Of a stretch of DNA of 64,000 bases, positions 42,189-51,026 are shown in pieces. How positions within the stretch are numbered: position 1 is the stretch's first letter; each line of letters begins with the position of its first letter. The notes beneath the pieces are model-generated. The model searched no databases and was not told where the DNA came from. It saw only the letters and a program-made list of their open reading frames with translations. Location of the stretch: NCBI RefSeq assembly GCF_025263565.1, contig NZ_CP079865.1, positions 3,906,001 through 3,970,000 of the forward strand. Direction: 5' to 3'. Source of the DNA: Mycobacterium sp. SMC-8 (GTDB lineage Bacteria; Actinomycetota; Actinomycetes; Mycobacteriales; Mycobacteriaceae). The translations under genes and the position numbers were made by a program.

Positions 42189-43250
42189 TCAGCGGCGCAG
42201 CGTCTCCGACGGCGCCTCGCCCCAGCGTTTCCGGTACTCCACCGCAAAGCTGCCGAGATGGTGGAAACCCCAGCGCTCGGCCACCGCGGTCACCGTCACA
42301 CCATCGGACGGGATGGCGTCGGCGAGTTCCTCGTGCACCCGCTCCAAGCGCCGCTCACGGACGAACGCCATCGGCGACATGCCGAGTTCGGAGCGGAAGC
42401 CCTGCTGAATCGACCGCACGCTCATGTGCACGGCGGTCGCCAGCGAATCCATCGTGATGCGTTCCGCCAGATGGTCGTCGATGAAATCCATCGCCTGCTG
42501 GATGACCGTGCGGCGGGGATCCGGGGGTGAGGGCTGGGTGATGTCGGCGTGGTAGTTCGACGGTTGGAGGTGCAGCAGGCTGCTCATCACCAGTTCCTCG
42601 ACCGGCCCGATCGCGCGACCCTTCTGAATCAGCGAGCCGGCGTGGTAGACCTCGGTGTGCACGAGCTGAACCGCCGCGTGCCAGCGCATCGCCGCCTCGG
42701 TGGCCAGGTCGAACTCGGGCTCGAACACCAACGGCCGCGCCAGATTACGGCCGATCAGCCGGGTCACATGGGCGGCCATCGCCTGCTGCTCGATGCGGAT
42801 CAGCAGTTGCGGGGTGTCGACACCGAGGTCGATGCGCAGCGGCACACCCGGGCTTGAGACCAGTGAGCGCATCGTGCTGGCCTGAAACGTCGAGGACGGG
42901 TGGTGAACCGTGGCCACCCCGTTCATCGGCATGTGCACCGCGTAGTAGCGGCCCGACTCCGGGATGTCGATCGAGGCGGGCACGTGCAGGTCGAGGTAGA
43001 GCATGCTGACGTTGCGCAGCCGGATGCCGTGCATGGTGGCCGCGAACCCGTCGGCGTCGGCGGGATCCACCGTCAGCGTCAGCGGCGACAAGGCGCGGCC
43101 GATCAGCCGCTTCGCCTTGCTGATGTCCTCGGTGTAGAAGATCTCGTGCTCGGTGAGCGCCGGCGGCACCCCGCGCGAACGCACCTTCCGACGGACCGGA
43201 TCACTCGTGCGCCTGATGTCGATGAAGCCCAAGCGCGTCAGCCGCGACAC
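42189..43250 (-). CDS. AraC-family transcriptional regulator
   Basis: A 353-residue regulator with an N-terminal AraC-like ligand-binding domain (about 30-215, including YYAVHMPMNGVATVHHPSS) and a C-terminal double-HTH AraC domain (about 245-350, MDFIDDHLAERITMDSLATAVHMSVRSIQQGF, then AVAERWGFHHLGSFAVEYRKRWGEAPSETL). It sits between the hyp operon and the divergent hydrogenase operon, so local control of the latter is plausible but not shown. Its inducer is unknown. Confidence 0.85.
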   Translation of the reverse strand: MSRLTRLGFIDIRRTSDPVRRKVRSRGVPPALTEHEIFYTEDISKAKRLIGRALSPLTLTVDPADADGFAATMHGIRLRNVSMLYLDLHVPASIDIPESGRYYAVHMPMNGVATVHHPSSTFQASTMRSLVSSPGVPLRIDLGVDTPQLLIRIEQQAMAAHVTRLIGRNLARPLVFEPEFDLATEAAMRWHAAVQLVHTEVYHAGSLIQKGRAIGPVEELVMSSLLHLQPSNYHADITQPSPPDPRRTVIQQAMDFIDDHLAERITMDSLATAVHMSVRSIQQGFRSELGMSPMAFVRERRLERVHEELADAIPSDGVTVTAVAERWGFHHLGSFAVEYRKRWGEAPSETLRR

Positions 43251-43472
43251 CGGGACCGCTATTTCCGCGCAAGATAGGGAAGGCTAACTTCGAGGCGGGA
43301 TAACGGAATTCGCGTCGGCACGGCAACGTCTCCTAAACATCGGACTCGCTTCAGCGTAGTCATGTCTGCGCAATCCTGATAGCGGTTGCGCGAAAGCGAT
43401 AGGCAGGGCCGCGACGGCTGAGTACGTTGAGGTTCATCCCTCCGCGCGGGGGAGTCGGCAGGGAGGTCGAGT
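43251..43472. promoter_or_regulatory. Divergent regulatory region of araC-type gene and huc operon
   Basis: A 222-bp gap with a dyad GCGCAA-N12-TTGCGC (43368-43373 and 43386-43391). The GTG of hucM follows GGGAGG at about 43460. No tandem operators like araI are evident; the dyad is the only clear symmetric site. Confidence 0.45.
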
Positions 43473-43997
43473 GTGAACACCAACGGTGGGTCGTCAACTC
43501 CCGTTCTGGATCCGACCGTCTCCGGACCGTCCGCCGCGCTCCGGGACCGCCTCGACGACCCCCGGGTCGCCGAAGCGCTGGACACGTTGCTCGAGCATGC
43601 AGATCTGTTGGCAGTCCTGGTCACCGGGCTCGACGGTTTCGTCCGTCGCGGCGACGACATCACCGCGAACCTGACCTCGGCGATCGGTGAGCTCAAGGGC
43701 CAAACCGGTGACCTCGGCGAGTTGTCGGCCAGCCTGGCCGTTCTGACGAGTGGGCTGGTGAACGCGGCGCCGGCGATCAGCACGCTGCTGAACTCCTCAC
43801 TGACCAAGCCGCAGGGCGCCGACGTGGTCGCCGCCCTCGGCGACGCGCTGGTGTCGGCGCGGCAGTCGATGCCGGCGTCGCCCCGCGGGGTCCGTGGGGT
43901 GTGGAAGACGCTGCGCGGCGCCGCCAGGGATCCCGACGTCACACGTGGTCTCGTCTACCTGCTCGAAGTGGCCCGGGCCTTCGGGCGACGAGTCTGA
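43473..43997 (+). CDS. hucM: DUF1641 protein, HucM-like hydrogenase scaffold
   Basis: A 174-residue, Ala/Leu-rich helical protein of the DUF1641 family (RDRLDDPRVAEALDTLLEHADLLAVLVTGLDG, then QSMPASPRGVRGVWKTLRGAARDPDVTRGLVYLLEVARAFG). In M. smegmatis the gene directly upstream of hucS encodes HucM, the membrane-associated stalk that holds four Huc dimer pairs and helps pass menaquinone. Position and family agree; the assignment is by analogy. GTG start with GGGAGG. Confidence 0.75.
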   Translation: MNTNGGSSTPVLDPTVSGPSAALRDRLDDPRVAEALDTLLEHADLLAVLVTGLDGFVRRGDDITANLTSAIGELKGQTGDLGELSASLAVLTSGLVNAAPAISTLLNSSLTKPQGADVVAALGDALVSARQSMPASPRGVRGVWKTLRGAARDPDVTRGLVYLLEVARAFGRRV

Positions 43998-44082
43998 CCG
44001 CACGCAACGCGGTCCCGCACAACTGAATTCGGGAACTGATTGCTCCGGAGGCCTGCGCTTCCGGTGACCGAGAGGAGTGCTC

Positions 44083-45048
44083 ATGGCATCGGTGCTGTGG
44101 TTCCAGGGTGGGGCATGTAGTGGCAACACCATGTCGTTCCTCAACGCCGAGGAGCCCAACGTCGTCGACCTGATCGTCGACTTCGGCCTCGATCTCCTCT
44201 GGCACCCGTCGCTGGGGCTCGAACTCGGGGAGAACGCCCAGAAGGTCTTCCGGGACTGCGCCGACGGGCAGCGGCCGCTCGACATCTTCGTGTTCGAGGG
44301 CACGGTCATGCAGGCCTACGGCGGCCGCACGGACATGTTCGCCGACCGCCCGATGAAGGACTGGGTCACCGACCTGGCCGGAGCCGCGCAGATCGTCGTC
44401 GCGATCGGTGACTGCGCCTGCTGGGGCGGTATCCCCGCGATGGAACCCAACCCGTCGGGGTCCACCGGACTGCAGTTCCACAAGCGGGAGAAGGGCGGCT
44501 TCCTCGGCCCCGACTTCCGGTCGAAGATGGGCCTCCCGGTGATCAATGTGCCTGGCTGCCCCGCTCACCCGGACTGGATCACCCAGATCCTGGTGGCGCT
44601 GGCCACCGGCCGCGCCGGCGACATCACGCTCGACGACCTGCACCGCCCGGAGACGTTCTTCAAGACGTTCACCCAGACCGGCTGCACCCGGGTGCAGTTC
44701 TTCGAGTACAAGCAGTCCACCCTGTCGTTCGGTGAGGGAACCCGAACCGGTTGCCTGTTCTATGAATTCGGCTGCCGCGGTCCGATGACGCACTCCCCGT
44801 GCAACCGGATTCTGTGGAACCGGCAGTCGTCGAAGACCCGGGCCGGGATGCCCTGCATCGGCTGCACCGAACCGGAGTTCCCGCACTTCGACCTGGCGCC
44901 GGGGACGCTGTTCAAGACGCAGAAGGTCAGCGGCATGATCCCGAAGGAAGTTCCCGAGGGAACCGATCACCTCACGTACATGGGCCTGGCGGCGGCCGCG
45001 CGGATCGCGGCGCCGCAGTGGTCCAAAGAAGACATGTTCGTGGTCTAG
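44083..45048 (+). CDS. hucS: Group 2a [NiFe] hydrogenase small subunit (Huc type)
   Basis: A 321-residue electron-transfer subunit of the uptake hydrogenase. Cluster ligands are ACSGN (Cys12), GDCACWGG, PGCPAHPDW and the C-terminal Cys run CLFYEFGCRGPMTHSPCN / MPCIGCTEPEFP. There is no twin-arginine signal, as expected for group 2a enzymes that stay cytoplasmic. Huc-type enzymes oxidise atmospheric H2 and are oxygen-insensitive; the M. smegmatis structure showed three [3Fe-4S] clusters. The ATG at 44083 has GAGAGGAG upstream; a GTG at 44077 would add two residues. Confidence 0.93.
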   Translation: MASVLWFQGGACSGNTMSFLNAEEPNVVDLIVDFGLDLLWHPSLGLELGENAQKVFRDCADGQRPLDIFVFEGTVMQAYGGRTDMFADRPMKDWVTDLAGAAQIVVAIGDCACWGGIPAMEPNPSGSTGLQFHKREKGGFLGPDFRSKMGLPVINVPGCPAHPDWITQILVALATGRAGDITLDDLHRPETFFKTFTQTGCTRVQFFEYKQSTLSFGEGTRTGCLFYEFGCRGPMTHSPCNRILWNRQSSKTRAGMPCIGCTEPEFPHFDLAPGTLFKTQKVSGMIPKEVPEGTDHLTYMGLAAAARIAAPQWSKEDMFVV

Positions 45049-45072
45049 CGCGTCCGAGGAAGGACTTTTCAT

Positions 45073-46683
45073 ATGGCGTCAAAGCTGGATCTCTTCGTCA
45101 GCCCGCTCGGCCGCGTCGAGGGTGACCTCGACGTCCGCGTCACGATCGAGGACGGGGTCGTCACCTCGGCGTGGACCGAGGCGGCGATGTTCCGCGGATT
45201 CGAGATCATCCTGCAGGGCAAGGACCCTCAGTCGGGACTGGTGGTGTGCCCGCGCATCTGCGGCATCTGCGGCGGAAGCCATCTCTACAAGTCCGCGTAT
45301 GCCTTGGACACCGCGTGGCGCACCCACATGCCGCACAACGCGACGCTGGTGCGCAACATCTGTCAGGCGTGTGAGACGTTGCAGTCGATCCCGCGCTACT
45401 TCTATGCACTGTTCGCCATCGATCTGACCAACAAGAACTATGCGAAGTCGGCGTTGTATGACGAGGCTGTCCGCCGATTCGCGCCGTATGTCGGCACCAG
45501 CTACCAACCCGGTGTCGTGTTGAGCGCCAAACCTGTTGAGGTGTATGCGATCTACGGCGGGCAATGGCCCCACTCGAGCTTCATGGTTCCGGGCGGGGTG
45601 ATGTGCGCCCCCACGCTCAGTGACGTCACCCGTTCCATCGCGATCCTCGAGCACTGGAACGATGCCTGGCTGGAAGGCCAGTGGCTGGGCTGTTCGGTGG
45701 ACCGCTGGCTGGAAAACAAGACCTGGAACGACGTACTGGCCTGGGTGGACGAGAACGAAGCGCAGTACAACAGCGACTGCGGGTTCTTCATCAGGTACTG
45801 CCTGGACGTCGGGCTCGACAAGTACGGCCAGGGGGTGGGCAATTACCTTGCCACCGGAACATATTTCGAGCCGTCCCTGTACGAGAACCCCACGATCGAC
45901 GGCCGCAACGCAGCATTGATCGGCCGCTCCGGGGTGTACGCCGACGGTCGTTACTTCGAGTTCGACCAGGCCAACGTCCGCGAGGACGTCACGCACTCCT
46001 TCTACCAGGGCGACCGGCCACTGCACCCGTTCGACGGCGAGACCATCCCGATCGACCCCGAGCAGGGACGCAAGCAGGGCAAGTACAGCTGGGCCAAGTC
46101 GCCGCGCTACGCCGTGGGGGATCTGGGCAATATCCCGTTGGAGGCAGGACCGCTGGCGCGCCGCATGGCGGCGGCCGGACCCGACGCCGCCGCGCATCAG
46201 GACAACGACCCGCTGTTCGGCGACATCTACAACACCATCGGCCCGTCGGTGATGGTGCGCCAACTGGCCCGCATGCACGAGGCACCCAAGTACTACAAGT
46301 GGACGCGGCAGTGGCTCGATGCGTTGGAGCTGAAGGAGAGCTTCTACACCAAGCCCACCGAGTACGCCGAAGGCAAGGGTTTCGGTTCCACCGAAGCCGC
46401 GCGCGGTGCACTGTCGGACTGGATCGTGATCGAGGACAGCAAGATCAAGAACTACCAGGTGGTCACTCCCACCGCGTGGAACATCGGACCTCGGGACGGC
46501 TCGGAGGTGCTCGGCCCGATCGAGCGGGCGCTGGTCGGATCCCCGATCGTCGACGCCGAGGATCCGGTCGAACTCGGCCACGTCGCCCGCAGTTTCGATT
46601 CCTGCCTGGTGTGCACGGTGCATGCCTACGACGGCAAGACCGGCCGGGAACTGAGCAAGTTCGTGATCAACGGGATGGTGTGA
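45073..46683 (+). CDS. hucL: Group 2a [NiFe] hydrogenase large subunit (Huc type)
   Basis: A 536-residue catalytic subunit. L1 motif RICGICGGSH (Cys63, Cys66, His70) and L2 motif DSCLVCTVH (Asp509, Cys511, Cys514, His517) supply the four Cys that hold the Ni-Fe(CN)2CO site. Nineteen residues follow His517 (AYDGKTGRELSKFVINGMV) and should be removed by the protease encoded next. Good Shine-Dalgarno GAGGAAGGA. With hucS it converts H2 to protons and electrons for respiration. Confidence 0.95.
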   Translation: MASKLDLFVSPLGRVEGDLDVRVTIEDGVVTSAWTEAAMFRGFEIILQGKDPQSGLVVCPRICGICGGSHLYKSAYALDTAWRTHMPHNATLVRNICQACETLQSIPRYFYALFAIDLTNKNYAKSALYDEAVRRFAPYVGTSYQPGVVLSAKPVEVYAIYGGQWPHSSFMVPGGVMCAPTLSDVTRSIAILEHWNDAWLEGQWLGCSVDRWLENKTWNDVLAWVDENEAQYNSDCGFFIRYCLDVGLDKYGQGVGNYLATGTYFEPSLYENPTIDGRNAALIGRSGVYADGRYFEFDQANVREDVTHSFYQGDRPLHPFDGETIPIDPEQGRKQGKYSWAKSPRYAVGDLGNIPLEAGPLARRMAAAGPDAAAHQDNDPLFGDIYNTIGPSVMVRQLARMHEAPKYYKWTRQWLDALELKESFYTKPTEYAEGKGFGSTEAARGALSDWIVIEDSKIKNYQVVTPTAWNIGPRDGSEVLGPIERALVGSPIVDAEDPVELGHVARSFDSCLVCTVHAYDGKTGRELSKFVINGMV

Positions 46684-46759
46684 ACTGGCGTCACCTGGGA
46701 CAGATCCCGAAGCTTGCAGCCCGGCGGCATCCCTCCAGCCGCCGGGTTGCGAGCTGCTG

Positions 46760-47533
46760 GTGATCGGCTGCGGAAATCTGCTGCGCGGCGACGACGGGGT
46801 CGGTCCGGTCCTGGTCCGCCACCTGTGGGAGCGCGGCGTGCCCGACGGCGCGAAGCTCGTCGACGGTGGCACCGCCGGCATGGACGTCGCATTCCAGATG
46901 AACGGTGCTCGACGGGTGGTCATCATCGACGCGGCGGCCACGGGTTCGGCGCCCGGCACGACGTTCCGGGTGCCCGGTGCGGAACTCGCCGAGTTGCCGC
47001 CGCTGCAGGGTTTGCACACCCATTCGTTCCGCTGGGATCACGCGATCGCGTTCGCGCGCTGGGCGCTGGGCGACGCGTGTCCCACCGACATCACCGTGTT
47101 CCTGATCGAGGTCGACAGCGTCGAGATGGGGGCCGACCTCTCGGAACCGGTGGCGACCGCAATGGAAGAGGTCCTGGCCATCGTCGAGCGCGACTACCTG
47201 GCACCGCTGCGTCCCGCCGGCCGGCGTGAGGTCACGGTCGAGTTCACCGCGGACGGATATCTGCGGCTGGACGCCGAGCTCGCGGCCGCGAGGTTTCCGT
47301 CCGACGCCGTGGCCGCGGTGGTGCGTGACGGTGCCTTATGGCTCATCCCGCTGCGTGGCCCCCGAAGCGGCGGACTGCTGCTCAAGCAACGCACACCCGC
47401 CGGGGACCGGTCGGTTCTGGTTCGTGAGGTGCTCATGGACCTCGCTATGACGGGCGTTCGGGGCGCATCCTGGGACGATGACCAGTCGGCGTTGCGCATT
47501 CCCCTCGGCGACGAACCGAGGCTGGACCGGTGA
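46760..47533 (+). CDS. Hydrogenase maturation protease with C-terminal extension
   Basis: A 257-residue protein. Residues 1 to about 155 are a HyaD/HybD-type nickel-dependent endopeptidase: IGCGNLLRGDDGVGP (Asp nickel ligand), VDGGTAGMDV, VIIDAA and HTHSFRWDHA. It cleaves the HucL C-terminus after nickel insertion. The last about 95 residues (from REVTVEFTADGYLRLDAELA) form an extra domain absent from single-domain proteases such as HybD, function unknown. GTG is the only usual in-frame start; the first glycine-rich strand suggests a few residues upstream may also be translated. Confidence 0.85.
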   Translation: MIGCGNLLRGDDGVGPVLVRHLWERGVPDGAKLVDGGTAGMDVAFQMNGARRVVIIDAAATGSAPGTTFRVPGAELAELPPLQGLHTHSFRWDHAIAFARWALGDACPTDITVFLIEVDSVEMGADLSEPVATAMEEVLAIVERDYLAPLRPAGRREVTVEFTADGYLRLDAELAAARFPSDAVAAVVRDGALWLIPLRGPRSGGLLLKQRTPAGDRSVLVREVLMDLAMTGVRGASWDDDQSALRIPLGDEPRLDR

Positions 47534-47727
47534 TGCTCGTGAGTGACGACAATGCGCGTGCCGTCGAGGCAGTGGTGGTGCCCGAACGCGGACAGTGGGC
47601 CGTCGATGTCGTCGTCGTGTTCGACGACGCGGTGGTGCGCAGACGGATCAGCACGCACCGCACCCGTCGCCGCGCGGATCTGGCGGCCGATCTGATCAAG
47701 CGTGCCGCAGAACGGGATCTGCGATGA
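47530..47727 (+). CDS. Small conserved-position protein of the huc operon
   Basis: A 65-residue protein (MMLVSDDNARAVEAVVVPERG start, Arg-rich helix ISTHRTRRRADLAADLIKRAAER at the end). I recognise no family. The predicted fold is a short beta pair plus a basic helix. The GTG overlaps the protease stop (GTGA, 47530-47533); ATG 47533 is an alternative. Tight coupling on both sides suggests an operon function in assembly. Confidence 0.6.
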   Translation: MMLVSDDNARAVEAVVVPERGQWAVDVVVVFDDAVVRRRISTHRTRRRADLAADLIKRAAERDLR

Positions 47728-47743
47728 GTCCCCTGGGAGGGCC

Positions 47744-48982
47744 GTGACCGACACCGCCGTTGAACCGACCGGGCGAGGCGCCGCGGACCTGGTGGCGCGA
47801 CCGCAACCACTCGGTGTGTTCGGCCTTCCCCTCGGCTATCTGCTGATCCCCGCCGGCGACGACACCGACCCGGTGCGTGCTGCGCTGCTGGCCGGCCGCC
47901 TGCCCGAGGTGTGGCCCGACCGGCTGGCCGGGCACCGGCATGCGCTGGTCGGTGACCGCGACGCTGCGCTGGCGGCACTGGCCGGTGACGATGCCGTGGC
48001 GCGCTACAACCGGTTCGTTCTCGATCCCGACTCGGCCGATCCCGACGCGGTACGCGCAGATCTCGGCGAGTTCGGGGTGCTCGTCGACGTGGTGTTGTTC
48101 GCGCTCGGACGCAGTGACGAGGTCCCCGGCGCTGACGGACTCGGCGGCGAGCTTGCTGCCGCGGTGCTCGCCACCGCCGCGTCGGCAGCGATCGCCGCGG
48201 ACGCACCGGCGAAGGCCGTGCAGCTGCTCGACGCGGCCGCAGAGGCGGCGGCGCCGGTGAGCAGACCGCTGGCCGGCGTCCTGCTCGGCGCGGCCGCCGG
48301 TATCTGCCGCGACGGTGACGACCCGTCCGCCCTGGCGCGGGTGGACCGGGCACTTGCGCTGCTCGACGGTGCCGACGGGCTGAAGGTCGCTCGCGCCGAA
48401 CTGCACCTCACCGCCGCGGGCATGCTGCACGAGCAGGCCGCGCTCCGACCTGAGCTGATGCCCTCAGCGATACCGCACTACCACTCGGCACTGCAGTTGA
48501 TCCGCTGCGAGGACGCTCCGCTGCTGTGGGCCTCGGGTCACGCCGATCTGGCCACCGCCTACCTGACGATGCCGATGGTGGAGGCGTCGAGCCAGCTGCG
48601 GCTGGGCATCGCCGCGCAGTCGTTGCGCCAGGCGCTCACGGTGTTCACCCGCGACGAGCATCCGCAACGGTGGGCGAGCGTGCAGCTGAATTTGGCGAAC
48701 TCGTTGGTGTACAGCCCCTCTCGTCACCGCCAGGAGAACCTTGTCGAGGCGGTTGAGATCTACGAGGCCGTGCTGGATGCCCGCGACCGGGACGTCGACC
48801 CGCACGGGCGCGCACGGGTGCTGGCCAACCAGGGCAACGTGCTTGCCCATCTCGGTCTGTTCGACCAGGCGAAGGCCAGGCTGTACGAGGCGCGCTTCCT
48901 TTTCGAGGAGCACGGGGACACCGAATCGGTCCGCGCGGTGCGCGGCGTGCTCGACGAGATCTCCCGCGAGGGCGCCCGATGA
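47744..48982 (+). CDS. TPR-like protein of the huc operon
   Basis: A 412-residue Ala-rich helical protein. The C-terminal half has tetratricopeptide-like pairs: SAIPHYHSALQLIRCEDAPLLWASGHADLATAYL, QSLRQALTVFTRDEHPQRWASVQLNLANSLV, NLVEAVEIYEAVLDARDRDVDPHGRARVLANQGNVLAHLGLFDQAKARLYEA. Probably a protein-protein scaffold in hydrogenase assembly. GTG 47744 has GGGAGG upstream; the stop overlaps the next ATG (ATGA). Confidence 0.75.
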   Translation: MTDTAVEPTGRGAADLVARPQPLGVFGLPLGYLLIPAGDDTDPVRAALLAGRLPEVWPDRLAGHRHALVGDRDAALAALAGDDAVARYNRFVLDPDSADPDAVRADLGEFGVLVDVVLFALGRSDEVPGADGLGGELAAAVLATAASAAIAADAPAKAVQLLDAAAEAAAPVSRPLAGVLLGAAAGICRDGDDPSALARVDRALALLDGADGLKVARAELHLTAAGMLHEQAALRPELMPSAIPHYHSALQLIRCEDAPLLWASGHADLATAYLTMPMVEASSQLRLGIAAQSLRQALTVFTRDEHPQRWASVQLNLANSLVYSPSRHRQENLVEAVEIYEAVLDARDRDVDPHGRARVLANQGNVLAHLGLFDQAKARLYEARFLFEEHGDTESVRAVRGVLDEISREGAR

Positions 48983-49836
48983 CTGCCGTGGACGCAGGCG
49001 CAGCCGATCTCGAGGTTCTTGCCAGGCGTGTCGATGCTGCGGTCGCGGCACTGGCCGAACTCGACCCGACCGCGCGGGCAGCGGCTGAAGAACTCAAGGC
49101 GGCCGTGGAGGAAATCCATCGCGCCGGGCTGACGACGATCGTGGCCCGGATGCGGGCTGACGACGCTGCGCGGCCGCTGCTGTTCGATCTGGTCGACGAC
49201 CCTGTGGTCCGGATGCTGCTGACGCTGCACGGCATCATCCGGCCCGATCCGGTGACGCTGGCCGAGCGGGCGCTGGCCGCCGTTCGCCCGCAACTGCACA
49301 GCCATGGTGGGGACGTGACGCTGGTGCGGGTCGACGACCGCGTGGCGTTCGTCCGGCTCGAAGGGGCCTGCAACGGTTGTTCGATGGCCTCGGTGACTCT
49401 TCGCGAGCTCGTCGAAGCCGCTCTGTTGCAGGGTGTTCCGAATCTGGAGGCGGTCGAGGTGGTGTCCGGCGAGGCCACACCGACGCTGATACCGGTCGAG
49501 GCGCTGCGGATACCGCCCAGAGCGGAGGCGGACGGATGGGTGAACGTCGGCCGCGTGGACTCGATCGCCGTCGACGAGATCCGGGTCCTCGGCGGCGACG
49601 TCCTCGTGGTCAACATCGGACAGAAACTGTCGGCTTTCTACAACGAGTGCGCCCACGAGGCGCTGCCGCTCGGCGATGCGGTCTTCGACGCCACGGCGGG
49701 CACGCTGACGTGTCCGTGGCACGGGTTCTGCTATGACGCGGAGTCGGGGGAGTGCCTGTCCGCGCCGGGGGTGCAACTGGAGCAGCTACCGTTGCGGATC
49801 GACGATGGGGATGTCTGGGTTCGGACCGGCCGATGA
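48979..49836 (+). CDS. NifU-like and Rieske [2Fe-2S] fusion protein (HucE-like)
   Basis: A 285-residue iron-sulfur protein. Residues about 93-165 are a NifU C-terminal-like domain with CNGC (Cys131, Cys134); residues about 185-280 are a Rieske domain with CAH (Cys224, His226) and CPWH (Cys245, His248). In M. smegmatis the analogous huc-operon protein HucE is considered an electron carrier from hydrogenase to the respiratory chain. The fusion could also help insert clusters. Overlaps its neighbours by ATGA on both sides. Confidence 0.85.
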   Translation: MTAVDAGAADLEVLARRVDAAVAALAELDPTARAAAEELKAAVEEIHRAGLTTIVARMRADDAARPLLFDLVDDPVVRMLLTLHGIIRPDPVTLAERALAAVRPQLHSHGGDVTLVRVDDRVAFVRLEGACNGCSMASVTLRELVEAALLQGVPNLEAVEVVSGEATPTLIPVEALRIPPRAEADGWVNVGRVDSIAVDEIRVLGGDVLVVNIGQKLSAFYNECAHEALPLGDAVFDATAGTLTCPWHGFCYDAESGECLSAPGVQLEQLPLRIDDGDVWVRTGR

Positions 49837-51026
49837 GCCGTTACACGGTGCGGCACACCATTGCCGGGCGGCCTGCCGGCCACTCACCGGAAGCGCCGCC
49901 GGCCGAGGACAACAGCGGCGGCTGGCGACCGCTGCGCTGGCTGGGAGCACCAGCGCCGGGTGGGTTGGCGTTGCCCCAAGCGACCCCAAGCATGGCCTGG
50001 ATGTATTCGCCGCGTGGGGTTTTCGTCGACGACGAGCACGTCGTCGTCGCAGACTCCGGCAACCACCGCGTCCTGATCTGGCACGGCCTGCCGGATAGCG
50101 ACGAGCAGGACGCGGATGTGGTCCTCGGTCAGCCGGACGGGATTTCGGAGGGCCGTGCGGCGGGAGGCCGCGGGCCCGAGCGCGGGATGAACCTGCCGAC
50201 CGGCGTCGCGATCATCGACGGCCGGCTGATCGTCGCCGACGCGTGGCATCATCGGTTGCTGATCTGGAACCGGGTGCCCGAGTCCGACGATGTGGCACCC
50301 GACGTGGTGCTCGGGCAGCCCGACGCCGGATCCGTGGAACCCAATGCGGGCCGGGCCTGCTCGGCGGGGACCTTCTACTGGCCCTTCGGATTCGCAAGGC
50401 TCGGTGACCGGTTCTGGGTGGCGGACACCGGCAACCGGAGGGTGTTGGGGTGGAGCGGCGGCATCCCGGAACCGGGGCAGGCGGCGGACATCGTGCTCGG
50501 GCAGCCGACGGCGAGTGCCAGGGAGGAGAACCGGGGCCAGGCGGTCGGACCGGCGAGCTTTCGGTGGCCGCATGCGATCGCCGGGACGTCGGAGCTGCTG
50601 CTGGTCGCCGATGCCGGAGATCATCGCGTGCTCGGCTGGTCACCGCACCCGGCCGCCGATGCTCCCGCGAATCTCGTTCTGGGACAGCCTGATTTCGTCA
50701 CCGCGCAGGAGTGGCCCTATGGCCCGCACACCGGTGACAGGTTCCGGTTCCCGTACGCGATAGACCTCGACGGTGGCTGCGTCGTCGTGGCGGACACGGC
50801 CAACAATCGAATCCTGGTGTGGGACGGTGTGCAGGCGGGGGCGCTCGGGGGTCGGCCGGCCGATCATGTGCTGGCCCAACCCGACTTCGGGTCCAACGGC
50901 GAGAACCGCTGGTCGCTGGTGGGGCGCGACACCCTCTGCTGGCCGTACGGCGTGAGCCTGCACGGCGATCTGTTGGCCGTTGCGGACTCGGGCAACAACC
51001 GCGTCATGATCTGGAGACGATCTTGA
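49833..51026 (+). CDS. NHL-repeat six-bladed beta-propeller protein
   Basis: A 397-residue propeller protein. Six repeats are visible by their core strands: VVADSGNHRVLIW, IVADAWHHRLLIW, WVADTGNRRVLGW, LVADAGDHRVLGW, VVADTANNRILVW and AVADSGNNRVMIW, most separated by a VLGQPD-type loop. That count makes a closed six-bladed propeller. No signal peptide. Found inside the huc operon, so an assembly platform or structural partner is likely; no catalytic motif is apparent. The TGA overlaps a TTG start of the next gene. Confidence 0.85.
   Translation: MSRYTVRHTIAGRPAGHSPEAPPAEDNSGGWRPLRWLGAPAPGGLALPQATPSMAWMYSPRGVFVDDEHVVVADSGNHRVLIWHGLPDSDEQDADVVLGQPDGISEGRAAGGRGPERGMNLPTGVAIIDGRLIVADAWHHRLLIWNRVPESDDVAPDVVLGQPDAGSVEPNAGRACSAGTFYWPFGFARLGDRFWVADTGNRRVLGWSGGIPEPGQAADIVLGQPTASAREENRGQAVGPASFRWPHAIAGTSELLLVADAGDHRVLGWSPHPAADAPANLVLGQPDFVTAQEWPYGPHTGDRFRFPYAIDLDGGCVVVADTANNRILVWDGVQAGALGGRPADHVLAQPDFGSNGENRWSLVGRDTLCWPYGVSLHGDLLAVADSGNNRVMIWRRS

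Noticed and set aside
45079..47019. 646-aa minus-strand frame opposite hucL
   Set aside because: Shadow frame; HucL has both Ni-binding motifs on the plus strand.
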